Origin: Dysgonamonadaceae bacterium
GTDB lineage: Bacteria; Bacteroidota; Bacteroidia; Bacteroidales; Azobacteroidaceae
Reading direction: 5' to 3'
Assembly (NCBI GenBank): GCA_031261015.1
Contig: JAISKG010000171.1
Location: forward strand, 1 to 5,988
DNA: 5,988 bases
Positions 1 through 5,885 of the stretch are shown here, piece after piece. Every line of letters starts with the position of its first letter. The first letter of the stretch is position 1. The notes under the pieces are model-generated. The model ran no database searches and was not told where the DNA came from. It saw only the letters and a list, made by a program, of their open reading frames with translations. The position numbers and the translations under genes were made by a program.

Positions 1-1
1 T

Positions 2-556
2 CCGCTGATAAATAGTACCGATATGCTGGTTTGCGGCGAAGATTTGGGCATGATTCCGAAATCGGTTCCCGAAGTGATGAATCAGTTACAAATCTTGAGT
101 TTGGAGATTGAACGGATGCCAAAATCGCCGGAAATGGAATTTGGGCAACTGCGCTATAATCCTTATCTGTCGGTTTGTACGACTTCTACGCACGACATGT
201 CCACGATTCGCGGCTGGTGGAGAGAAAATCGCGACAAAACACAACGGTATTACAACTGGGTGTTGCAACGAGGCGGTGCGGCTCCCGAAGATTGTACGCC
301 CGAATTGTGCCAGCATATTGTTTACAATCACTTGGCATCGGGTTCTATGCTCTGTATCATTCCGTTGCAGGATTGGTTGTCGATTGACGACACTTTGCGT
401 TATCCCGACGCCGACGCTGAACGAATCAATGTTCCGGCTAATTCCCGTCATTATTGGAGGTACCGTATGCACCTCTCTATCGAGGATTTGCTGAAAGCCG
501 ACGAATTAAACGATAAAATACGGGAACTTATTGCTGCATCTTACAGACGCCATTGA
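2..556 (+). CDS. malQ: 4-alpha-glucanotransferase (GH77), 3' part only
   Basis: This is the C-terminal part of a GH77 amylomaltase, a cytoplasmic enzyme that transfers alpha-1,4-glucan segments between maltodextrins in maltose/glycogen metabolism. The frame is open to the left edge, so the start and most of the catalytic barrel are outside the window. The sequence shows two GH77 hallmark motifs: VCGEDLGMIP, whose Glu (codon 38-40) matches the family acid/base, and TTSTHDMSTIRGWW, whose Asp (codon 194-196) matches the transition-state-stabilising Asp. The nucleophile Asp motif must lie upstream. The later NVPANSRHYWRYRM stretch followed by a short helix-rich end is the usual C-terminus, so the gene appears intact at this end. 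It converges on the bactofilin gene and its last 29 bp overlap that gene. No terminator follows on this strand. Family assignment is firm; the gene symbol follows from the family. Confidence 0.93.
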   Translation, partial: PLINSTDMLVCGEDLGMIPKSVPEVMNQLQILSLEIERMPKSPEMEFGQLRYNPYLSVCTTSTHDMSTIRGWWRENRDKTQRYYNWVLQRGGAAPEDCTPELCQHIVYNHLASGSMLCIIPLQDWLSIDDTLRYPDADAERINVPANSRHYWRYRMHLSIEDLLKADELNDKIRELIAASYRRH

Positions 557-875
557 AAATGGCTCCCGATTCGATGTCCAGGAATTTGGTAATGATCTCG
601 CCCGTGAGGTTCACCTGATGTTTCAGGCTTACCGTTTCCTGGACTTCGATATTTCCTCTGATTTTTCCCATGAGATCGGCGTTGTTGCAATAGATATTGC
701 CGATCACTTCCGCATCGGGGCCAACAATCACTTTTCCTGCGCAATCGATTGTGCCTTCCACTCTTCCGTCGATACGGAAATCTTCTTCAGCCTTGATGTC
801 GCCTTTAATAATTGTGCCGGCGGTAATTACGTTGTGGGCGCTACCGGCGGGGGCGATGTTTTTGTTTTTGAGCAT
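528..875 (-). CDS. bactofilin family cytoskeletal protein
   Basis: This is a complete 115-residue protein of the bactofilin (polymer-forming cytoskeletal, former DUF583) family. Known members fold as a right-handed beta-helix and polymerise without nucleotide into filaments or membrane-associated scaffolds that affect cell shape or wall synthesis. The sequence shows a short disordered N-terminus (about residues 1-16), then repeated beta-helix rungs with regularly placed Gly and hydrophobic residues: GTIIKGDI, EDFRIDGRVEGTI, GKVIVGPDAEVIGNI, GKIRGNIEV, GEIITKFLDIESGAIFNG, ending CKMQQ. The length is normal for the family. The ATG at 873-875 is chosen because the beta-helix and the preceding tail are fully encoded from there; an ATG 7 bp upstream is out of frame. 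No Shine-Dalgarno is visible, as is common in Bacteroidota. A -7 promoter motif lies 21 bp upstream. No M23 peptidase, a frequent bactofilin neighbour elsewhere, is seen here. The specific cellular role is unknown. Confidence 0.92.
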   Translation of the reverse strand: MLKNKNIAPAGSAHNVITAGTIIKGDIKAEEDFRIDGRVEGTIDCAGKVIVGPDAEVIGNIYCNNADLMGKIRGNIEVQETVSLKHQVNLTGEIITKFLDIESGAIFNGVCKMQQ

Positions 876-895
876 ATTTCATTAGTTTTTCCACA

Positions 896-903
896 CAAAA
901 GTA
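896..903 (-). promoter_or_regulatory. Bacteroidota-type -7 promoter element for the bactofilin gene
   Basis: Read on the minus strand this is TACTTTTG, an exact match to the Bacteroidota primary-sigma -7 consensus TAnnTTTG, followed by TGTGG. It sits 21 bp before the bactofilin ATG, which would give a short leader of roughly 10-15 nt. I see no convincing -33 TTTG at the expected distance; a TTTTTG lies closer, about 12 nt upstream, and is probably too near. Support is motif match plus position only. Confidence 0.6.
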
Positions 904-978
904 CGGGAAATTTTTCAAAAAGTGAGCGTTGGGAAGGGGATTTTTTGTCTTGTCCTAAAATAGATTTAATTGAGGGAT

Positions 979-1013
979 AAAACCAAGCGGTATTGCTACC
1001 CAGCAATACCGCT
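979..1013 (-). terminator. Rho-independent terminator downstream of the GH81 gene
   Basis: This is a perfect 12-bp inverted repeat (arms 986-997 and 1002-1013, AGCGGTATTGCT and its complement) with a 4-nt loop. On the minus strand it is followed after TGG by TTTT (979-982). It lies 33 bp past the GH81 stop codon, where a terminator is expected. On the plus strand the hairpin is followed by an A-rich run, not a T-run, so it should work mainly for leftward transcription and would separate the GH81 transcript from the bactofilin gene. Confidence 0.8.
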
Positions 1014-1046
1014 CCATAAAAAACACTGGAAAGAATTAAAACTTAA

Positions 1047-1277
1047 CTATCTTTTAATAATTGATTTCACATATCGTTGTTGATCGGTAGTAATCACCAG
1101 TAAATATACACCCGAAGTCATTCCCTGTAACGAGATCGTTTGCGGATGCGTATTGCTTGGTGTATAAGCGCTGACAAACCGGCCGGTCGTATCCAAGATT
1201 TGGATGGAACGGATCGTGACCTGATCGGGCACGGCGATCGTCAGTTGATCGCTGACGGGATTCGGATACACTTGTAT
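1047..1277 (-). other. T9SS type A C-terminal sorting domain of the GH81 protein
   Basis: Residues 1489-1564 show the standard order of the family: an opening VYPNPVSDQLTI motif, a central IQILDTTGR strand, the MTSGVYLLVIT motif, and a basic C-terminal end (YVKSIIKR). Known members are recognised by the T9SS and usually removed on secretion, often with attachment to anionic lipopolysaccharide. This implies that the genome encodes a T9SS, whose genes are not in this window. Confidence 0.9.
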
Positions 1278-4200
1278 CTCCTGACTGCTAACGACAGGCT
1301 CCATGATTCCGACCGATTCCACGACCACTAACACGGCTACATTGCTTCGCGTAAAAGTATCGCCTTTCGTCACCACACAATAGTATTCGGTGCCGGTTTG
1401 TGACAAGGCAACGTTGGATAACGTGATGGACGTTCCGGTTTTTCCACTCATGATTTTACCGTTTTCGTACCATTGGTAAGTCACTCCGCTATCTTCTACC
1501 TTGATGCTGAACGTGGCTTCTTTTCCTTTCTGAACAAGCTGGCCTTGAGGTTGTTCTATGATACGAGGCCCGCTTACTTCCGGTCCGTGAGTCCCGCAAG
1601 ATTCTCCGATCGTCAATTCAGTGAAATTAGGAGCCGGATACAGATTGCTGGTGAAGCGGAAAGCCACCACGTCGCCTTTCTTCGCTCCGGTAAGCGTATG
1701 TTTCAATGTGGAAGTAATGGAGTAACAAGGTTTATTGCCCGTTCCGGAAGAATGGTTCAAATCGTAGCAAAATTCAACATACTGATAATTGGTGAAACCT
1801 GTTTTCGGAGTATAGGTAATTGTCGGATCTTCTTCTTCCGAATTAATGGCGTAGGTGTACCATTGCGTTTCGCCGGTGCACATCGTGGCTACAGGCTTCA
1901 CTTTCAAGGTCATCTGATCTGAAGCTTTGCCGCCTTTATCGTCGGTGACAGTCAATTCAAAGCGATAAGTTCCGGGAGATAGATTGCTGACTTTCAGATT
2001 TTTAGTATTTGCATCGGCCAATTGAATTTGAGTCGATCCGGAGATTTGCTGCCATTGATAACTTGCAATCGTTCCGTCGGAATCGGTTCCGCTGCCATAA
2101 AGCGTGATTGTTGTTTGCGGAAGATTGATTTCCTTATCGCCGCCGGCGTTGGCTACCGGTAATTTATTACCGTTCGGATGAACTGTGACTTTCACCGTAG
2201 CCGAAGCGGAATTGCCACTGTTGTCGGTAGCAGTAAACCGGAATGTATAAACTCCAATGTATAAATTCCAGATCGAAACTGTGTTTTCGGTAGAATTGAG
2301 CAGGGTGGCCGGCGCCGGTCCTCCTACTTGGTCCCACTTGCGGCTGACTACCGTACCGTCGGGATCGACAGCCGATCCGGTCAAACTAATATTGACTTGC
2401 GGCAGGGAAATAGACTTGTCTGCTCCGGCATTGACAATCGGCGGGCGGTTGTAATTGGTGTTGCAAGCGCCTCCTACGATGTAACTCATTGTTCCGCTAA
2501 CTCGCTGTCCTACACCATTTTTTCCATATACAAAATACCATTCTACCTTGTCGCCATCGGAAGCTTTGAACGTGAAAGAGGAAGAGTTTCCTGCTTTTTT
2601 CATGCGGACCCCTGTGACATTGCCATTATTGATGCTGTAATTAATATCCGCCCATTCGGAATACGGATTTTGCGGTTCGGGAATAAATTCGATCGTTTGG
2701 AAGGGATTTCCGGCTTTGATGGAATACACAAAGTCTTTATTTACAGAATCATCGATTCCTGAGCAAACCGTTTTGACTTGGAATTGCGCCGTGGCGGGTT
2801 TCGATTGTTTGCCTTGATTGTCTGTGGCAATGGCTTTTACCGTATATTGCCCTGCATTTAATGTATTTGTCCAATAAGAGTAGGGAGAGTTCGCTTTGGA
2901 CTGTACCAGCTTGTCGTTCAGGTAAAAATCGACTTTCGCAACGCTACCGTCCTTATCGGTAGCTGTAGCCACCAAAGTAACGTAATCGCCAATGAAATAA
3001 ATGTCATTATCTTTCGGATCAGTTAAATAAAGTACCGGCGAGATATTGCCGACCGTGATCGTAACCATGTCCGAATTGGCTGTAATTCCGGAATTATCGG
3101 TAGCGATGGCGTAAATTTCATACGTGTTTTCCTGAGCATTGGAATACGTATAAGTGTATTCGTTGTTGCTGCCGGCTGTTGCATTCACCAAAGTTCCGTT
3201 AATGTTGAATTTGACCGAAGCAATGCTGCCGTCTCTATCTGTAGCGGTCGCTTTCAAAACGATATTGCTTCCGATGGAGAAATTTTTATCGTCTTCGGGA
3301 GCCGTTATTTTCACCGAAGGCGGAATGCCTTGCGAAAGTGTATGCACGGAACCGAAGGAATTTCCATCCACATAAAAATAACCAAGCGGAGTCTCGTTTT
3401 TATAAACGGTAAAAGGTTTCCGTTGATTCGATACGTTGTAAACGCAATAAGTATATTGTCCCGTTGTGGAATTGTAAAAGACCGAACTGTTGGCCGTATT
3501 GATATGGTAATCCCAGCAGATACGCCCGAGTTGCTTGTTGCTGTGCATGAAATGATAGGTTACCCCACTTTCCCATTGATCGTTGGCGCGCGCATCGGAT
3601 TTATTCCAAAGATCTTCAAACCAATCAATCGACCAATCGGGATTGAACATTGAAGCGTAACGCATGGCTTCCGACATCCATTGCGCATCCCATTTGTTGC
3701 GATCGGTAAAGGCTACACGGTCAGGATTAGCGTAAACCGGATTGGATGAATTACTTAATAGATAATTAAATTCCGTTTGCGCAGCGCTGAAATCTTTCAC
3801 TAAATAGTAGGACGACGGCAAAACGGGCATATATTGAATCCCATGAACCAAAATCGGTTCGGCGCCGAAATAAGTCACATATTGCAATTGATTACTCCAT
3901 GTAATACAGGAGATTTTGCCCGCAGGCCCGAAAGCGGCCGGGAAATTTTTGTGGCTGCGGTCGAACCAATATTCGTTGACGGCGGCTCCTTCGGTCACGT
4001 AGCCGAATACGCCGGCGGCTAAGACCTGGTCGTCTTGCAAAGTACTTCCCAATTGAACAACTCCGCTCCACGACATCATCGCTTCGGAACTGGATTCCTG
4101 ATTTTGACCGAACATATCGCTGTTGTCGTATCCGCCGCAAGCCCACGAGTGGCCTTCCCAAATATCCAGTGTCCGGAAAAGCGGAAGCATGGTCGTTTGG

Positions 4201-5741
4201 CGATCCCAATTGGCGTATTCTTGAGCGACTAATTTTGCCATTCCAGCATATTCCTGCATGAATTTTTTATCGTACAAACTCAAAATCGAATACGCATACA
4301 CGTAATATCCGTAATGAAAATGGTGGTCGTTGAAACGGTGCGAACCAAATCCGCAATTGAATCCGATAAGTGCCGACATTTCCGGCGTATAACCAAAATA
4401 TTTGGATTGTTCACCTTGGCTGTAAGAAAAAAAGTCGATCAGTTCCGCACGAAGCCGGTCTTCCATTGTTTTGGCGCAAGGCAATTTCATTTCTTTGGCT
4501 AACACCAAATTGCGGGCAAACATCGCCACTTGTTTTCCGCCGGCGTAAGTTTCCTCGTTGAACGGCCATTCCCAATAACTAAAGTTATTCAGATAATCAG
4601 TCAACCGTTTGGTTTTGAATCCTTTGGGATCGCTGCTTTCATTGGGGATCGGCAGTTGGCTCAATGCGCCGTTGAACGTATAAGTAATCTGGAAGCTGTT
4701 GCCCGTGGCGCATTTCAATTTTCCGCGCGCCGTCGTGTATTCCAGTCCGCTGTCGAAAGTGAAATTCAGTTGCGTATTATTATAGTGGTGAGGAATCCAG
4801 CCTTGGATGGTTTTCTTTTCTGTGCCTTTCAGGGCTTGCGTAGTGATGTCCCATTGCGTGAGTACTTTACCGGTTTCCTTGTTGTAGTTCCAAGTCACTT
4901 TGGTGTCCCGAGGAATTGCGTAAGCATATTTGTAGAAATACGATAAATTGCTGGCTTGAGGCAAAGCAGCTACAATCACGTAGGTATCCGAACCGGAGAA
5001 AGTGACTGTGAGCGTATTGTTTGCGTAAGAAAAAGTCGTTCCGTTCGGCGCGAAAATTCCGTAATTGCGGTTTTTCCATTTCAAACCGACATGGTCGCCG
5101 GTATAAGGCATGGATTGTGTGGTGTTTTGATCGTTGAAGAATGTGGCTCCTCCAGCAACGGCAAGCGTTGCGCTACTCATGGATTTCATTTCTACCCACA
5201 TCCAGGGAAGTCCGTGACCGATAGTCACATCCATATATTTGGACGAAGATTCGATGATCCGGAATTGGATCGTGTAGTCGCTCCACGATTTCATGCGTTG
5301 TTCGGTGGGTTTGAAATTCGGCGAGGAAAGCAACAATCCGTCGGGACTTTCAATAAACATGGTTTCGTTGTAACCGCCCATCAAATTTGTCCATGTATCG
5401 GCATAGTGCATGGCGATACCGGTCGGTTCCACAGTAAAGTTCAGCGGCTGTGCCCATAAATTGTAACCGTGTGTACGCTTCACATTATTATGGTATAACA
5501 AAGCTGACCACCAATCGTTGGTGGGGTAGGGTTTCGGCGTCTCCGGAAGGACATATAAAGGAGTTTGGGATGTCCATTCCAAAACATTGACAATATCACC
5601 GGCCCAATATTCGGTTTCGTGACTGGGAATAGAGGAAGCATAACTTCCGGCTCCCACTTGTACGGCTGTCTGCGCACTCGCCGAAAAGGCAAAGAAGAGT
5701 GCGATGCAGAATACACAAAATAGATTGAATAGTGTTTTCAT
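1047..5741 (-). CDS. secreted multidomain endo-beta-1,3-glucanase (GH81) with T9SS sorting domain
   Basis: This 1564-residue protein is predicted to cleave internal beta-1,3-glucan bonds outside the cell. A Sec signal peptide covers about 1-23 (hydrophobic core, cut after SASA). A GH81 domain spans roughly 40-800. NDHHFHYGYY (471-480) holds Asp472, and WEGHSWACGG (528-537) with GQNQESSSEA (545-554) holds Glu549 and Glu553; Asp472 and Glu549 match the acid and base of this inverting family. Next come two bacterial Ig-like (Big_9-type) domains (about 809-895 and 901-990), a Cys-bracketed CBM-like domain (993-1093), two PKD domains (about 1098-1187 and 1194-1286), a second Cys-bracketed domain (1288-1382), an Ig-like domain (about 1391-1476) and a type A T9SS C-terminal domain (about 1489-1564: VYPNPVSDQLTI ... 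GVYLLVITT ... YVKSIIKR). The protein is thus expected to be exported to the periplasm by Sec, then moved across the outer membrane by T9SS and either released or anchored to the surface. The ATG at 5739-5741 starts directly at the signal peptide. It appears monocistronic. Natural substrate (laminarin, curdlan, callose or fungal glucan) is not decided by sequence. Confidence 0.93.
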   Translation of the reverse strand: MKTLFNLFCVFCIALFFAFSASAQTAVQVGAGSYASSIPSHETEYWAGDIVNVLEWTSQTPLYVLPETPKPYPTNDWWSALLYHNNVKRTHGYNLWAQPLNFTVEPTGIAMHYADTWTNLMGGYNETMFIESPDGLLLSSPNFKPTEQRMKSWSDYTIQFRIIESSSKYMDVTIGHGLPWMWVEMKSMSSATLAVAGGATFFNDQNTTQSMPYTGDHVGLKWKNRNYGIFAPNGTTFSYANNTLTVTFSGSDTYVIVAALPQASNLSYFYKYAYAIPRDTKVTWNYNKETGKVLTQWDITTQALKGTEKKTIQGWIPHHYNNTQLNFTFDSGLEYTTARGKLKCATGNSFQITYTFNGALSQLPIPNESSDPKGFKTKRLTDYLNNFSYWEWPFNEETYAGGKQVAMFARNLVLAKEMKLPCAKTMEDRLRAELIDFFSYSQGEQSKYFGYTPEMSALIGFNCGFGSHRFNDHHFHYGYYVYAYSILSLYDKKFMQEYAGMAKLVAQEYANWDRQTTMLPLFRTLDIWEGHSWACGGYDNSDMFGQNQESSSEAMMSWSGVVQLGSTLQDDQVLAAGVFGYVTEGAAVNEYWFDRSHKNFPAAFGPAGKISCITWSNQLQYVTYFGAEPILVHGIQYMPVLPSSYYLVKDFSAAQTEFNYLLSNSSNPVYANPDRVAFTDRNKWDAQWMSEAMRYASMFNPDWSIDWFEDLWNKSDARANDQWESGVTYHFMHSNKQLGRICWDYHINTANSSVFYNSTTGQYTYCVYNVSNQRKPFTVYKNETPLGYFYVDGNSFGSVHTLSQGIPPSVKITAPEDDKNFSIGSNIVLKATATDRDGSIASVKFNINGTLVNATAGSNNEYTYTYSNAQENTYEIYAIATDNSGITANSDMVTITVGNISPVLYLTDPKDNDIYFIGDYVTLVATATDKDGSVAKVDFYLNDKLVQSKANSPYSYWTNTLNAGQYTVKAIATDNQGKQSKPATAQFQVKTVCSGIDDSVNKDFVYSIKAGNPFQTIEFIPEPQNPYSEWADINYSINNGNVTGVRMKKAGNSSSFTFKASDGDKVEWYFVYGKNGVGQRVSGTMSYIVGGACNTNYNRPPIVNAGADKSISLPQVNISLTGSAVDPDGTVVSRKWDQVGGPAPATLLNSTENTVSIWNLYIGVYTFRFTATDNSGNSASATVKVTVHPNGNKLPVANAGGDKEINLPQTTITLYGSGTDSDGTIASYQWQQISGSTQIQLADANTKNLKVSNLSPGTYRFELTVTDDKGGKASDQMTLKVKPVATMCTGETQWYTYAINSEEEDPTITYTPKTGFTNYQYVEFCYDLNHSSGTGNKPCYSITSTLKHTLTGAKKGDVVAFRFTSNLYPAPNFTELTIGESCGTHGPEVSGPRIIEQPQGQLVQKGKEATFSIKVEDSGVTYQWYENGKIMSGKTGTSITLSNVALSQTGTEYYCVVTKGDTFTRSNVAVLVVVESVGIMEPVVSSQEIQVYPNPVSDQLTIAVPDQVTIRSIQILDTTGRFVSAYTPSNTHPQTISLQGMTSGVYLLVITTDQQRYVKSIIKR
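1596..1880 (-). other. second Cys-bracketed carbohydrate-binding-like domain of the GH81 protein
   Basis: Residues 1288-1382 begin with CTG and end with ESCG, mirroring the CSG ... GGAC limits of the first copy. Shared features are an opening Y-x-Y-A-I strand, a P-x-I-T-Y-T-P strand (compare Q-T-I-E-F-I-P), a YVEFCYDLN strand (compare WADINYSIN) and a GDVVAFRFTSN strand (compare GDKVEWYFVYG). It has two extra cysteines, Cys1325 and Cys1339, that could form a second disulfide. The carbohydrate-binding role is inferred from position in a glucanase and resemblance to the first copy. Confidence 0.45.
2463..2765 (-). other. first Cys-bracketed carbohydrate-binding-like domain of the GH81 protein
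   Basis: Residues 993-1093 of the GH81 protein run from Cys993 (CSG) to Cys1093 (GGAC). The core EWADINYSINNGNVTGVRM followed by DKVEWYFVYGKNG resembles beta-1,3-glucan-binding beta-sandwich modules such as CBM56 (a Tyr/Asn-Asn-Gly strand, then an aromatic-rich strand). This family match is from pattern memory and is tentative. A related copy occurs further along the protein at 1288-1382. Confidence 0.5.
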
Positions 5742-5756
5742 CTGGCTATAAAAAAA

Positions 5757-5803
5757 GTGTTAACTAAATCGTTGCCAAAAGTAACAATAAATTTAATTAA
5801 CAC
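5757..5803. repeat. inverted repeat flanking the GH81 promoter
   Basis: The left arm at 5757-5769 reads gtgttaactaaat. The right arm at 5791-5803 reads atttaattaacac, whose reverse complement matches the left arm at 12 of 13 positions. The spacer is 21 bp and contains the -7 element. The arms fall at about +1 to +13 and about -21 to -33 relative to the inferred start, where a dimeric regulator could block or bridge the promoter. The arms are AT-rich, which lowers confidence that they are a true operator. Confidence 0.5.
5776..5783 (-). promoter_or_regulatory. Bacteroidota-type -7 promoter element for the GH81 gene
   Basis: On the minus strand this reads TACTTTTG, identical to the element before the bactofilin gene and an exact TAnnTTTG match. 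It lies 34 bp before the GH81 ATG, which puts transcription start near 5769-5771 and leaves a leader of about 28-30 nt. The -33 region shows no TTTG, only a weak GTG, so the promoter may depend on an activator (inference). The element sits in the spacer of an inverted repeat (5757-5803). Confidence 0.6.
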
Positions 5804-5814
5804 CCTTTTTTTCG

Positions 5815-5865
5815 ACTACGCAAAACTACTCAAACGGCACTTTTTGACTACTCACTTACTACTCA
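5815..5865. promoter_or_regulatory. possible regulator-binding array of ACTAC[T/G]CA octamers
   Basis: The octamer ACTACTCA occurs at 5825-5832, 5847-5854 and 5858-5865, and a one-mismatch form, ACTACGCA, at 5815-5822. Start-to-start distances are 10, 22 and 11 bp, close to one, two and one helical turns, so the copies would face the same side of the DNA. They lie about 45-95 bp upstream of the inferred GH81 transcription start, the usual range for activator sites. Binding is inferred from spacing and position only. Confidence 0.4.
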
Positions 5866-5879
5866 AACGGCACTTTTTG
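5825..5879. repeat. 22-bp exact direct repeat, 33-bp period
   Basis: Two identical 22-bp copies lie at 5825-5846 and 5858-5879. Each begins ACTACTCAAACGG and ends CACTTTTTG. The 11 bp between them and the bases before the first copy are only partly alike, so this looks like a diverged tandem duplication of a 33-bp unit. It lies between the stop codon of the upstream gene (5886) and the GH81 promoter, outside any coding region I can support. Confidence 0.9.
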
Positions 5880-5885
5880 CAAACT

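Noticed and set aside
86..472. Minus-strand 128-codon frame opposite malQ
   Set aside because: The plus strand here carries the GH77 catalytic motifs without interruption, and the antisense translation has no recognisable features.
531..980. Plus-strand open frame of 149 codons opposite the bactofilin gene
   Set aside because: It lies antisense to a well-supported bactofilin, has no recognisable domain, and continues through the bactofilin promoter and part of the terminator region; it is a shadow frame.
986..1013. The hairpin as a terminator for rightward (malQ) transcription
   Set aside because: The plus-strand bases after the hairpin are A-rich with no T-run, so intrinsic termination in that direction is not supported.
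1473..1922. Plus-strand open frame of 149 codons inside the GH81 gene
   Set aside because: It is antisense to a continuous, domain-rich coding sequence and its translation shows no known motif or protein-like organisation.
3892..4209. Minus-strand 105-codon frame within the GH81 gene
   Set aside because: It is an out-of-frame, Arg-rich shadow across the GH81 catalytic region, which is intact in its own frame.
5742..5885. CRISPR-like or attachment-site reading of the direct repeats
   Set aside because: There are only two exact copies with an 11-bp gap, no spacers of regular length, no cas genes, and no integrase or tRNA end nearby.
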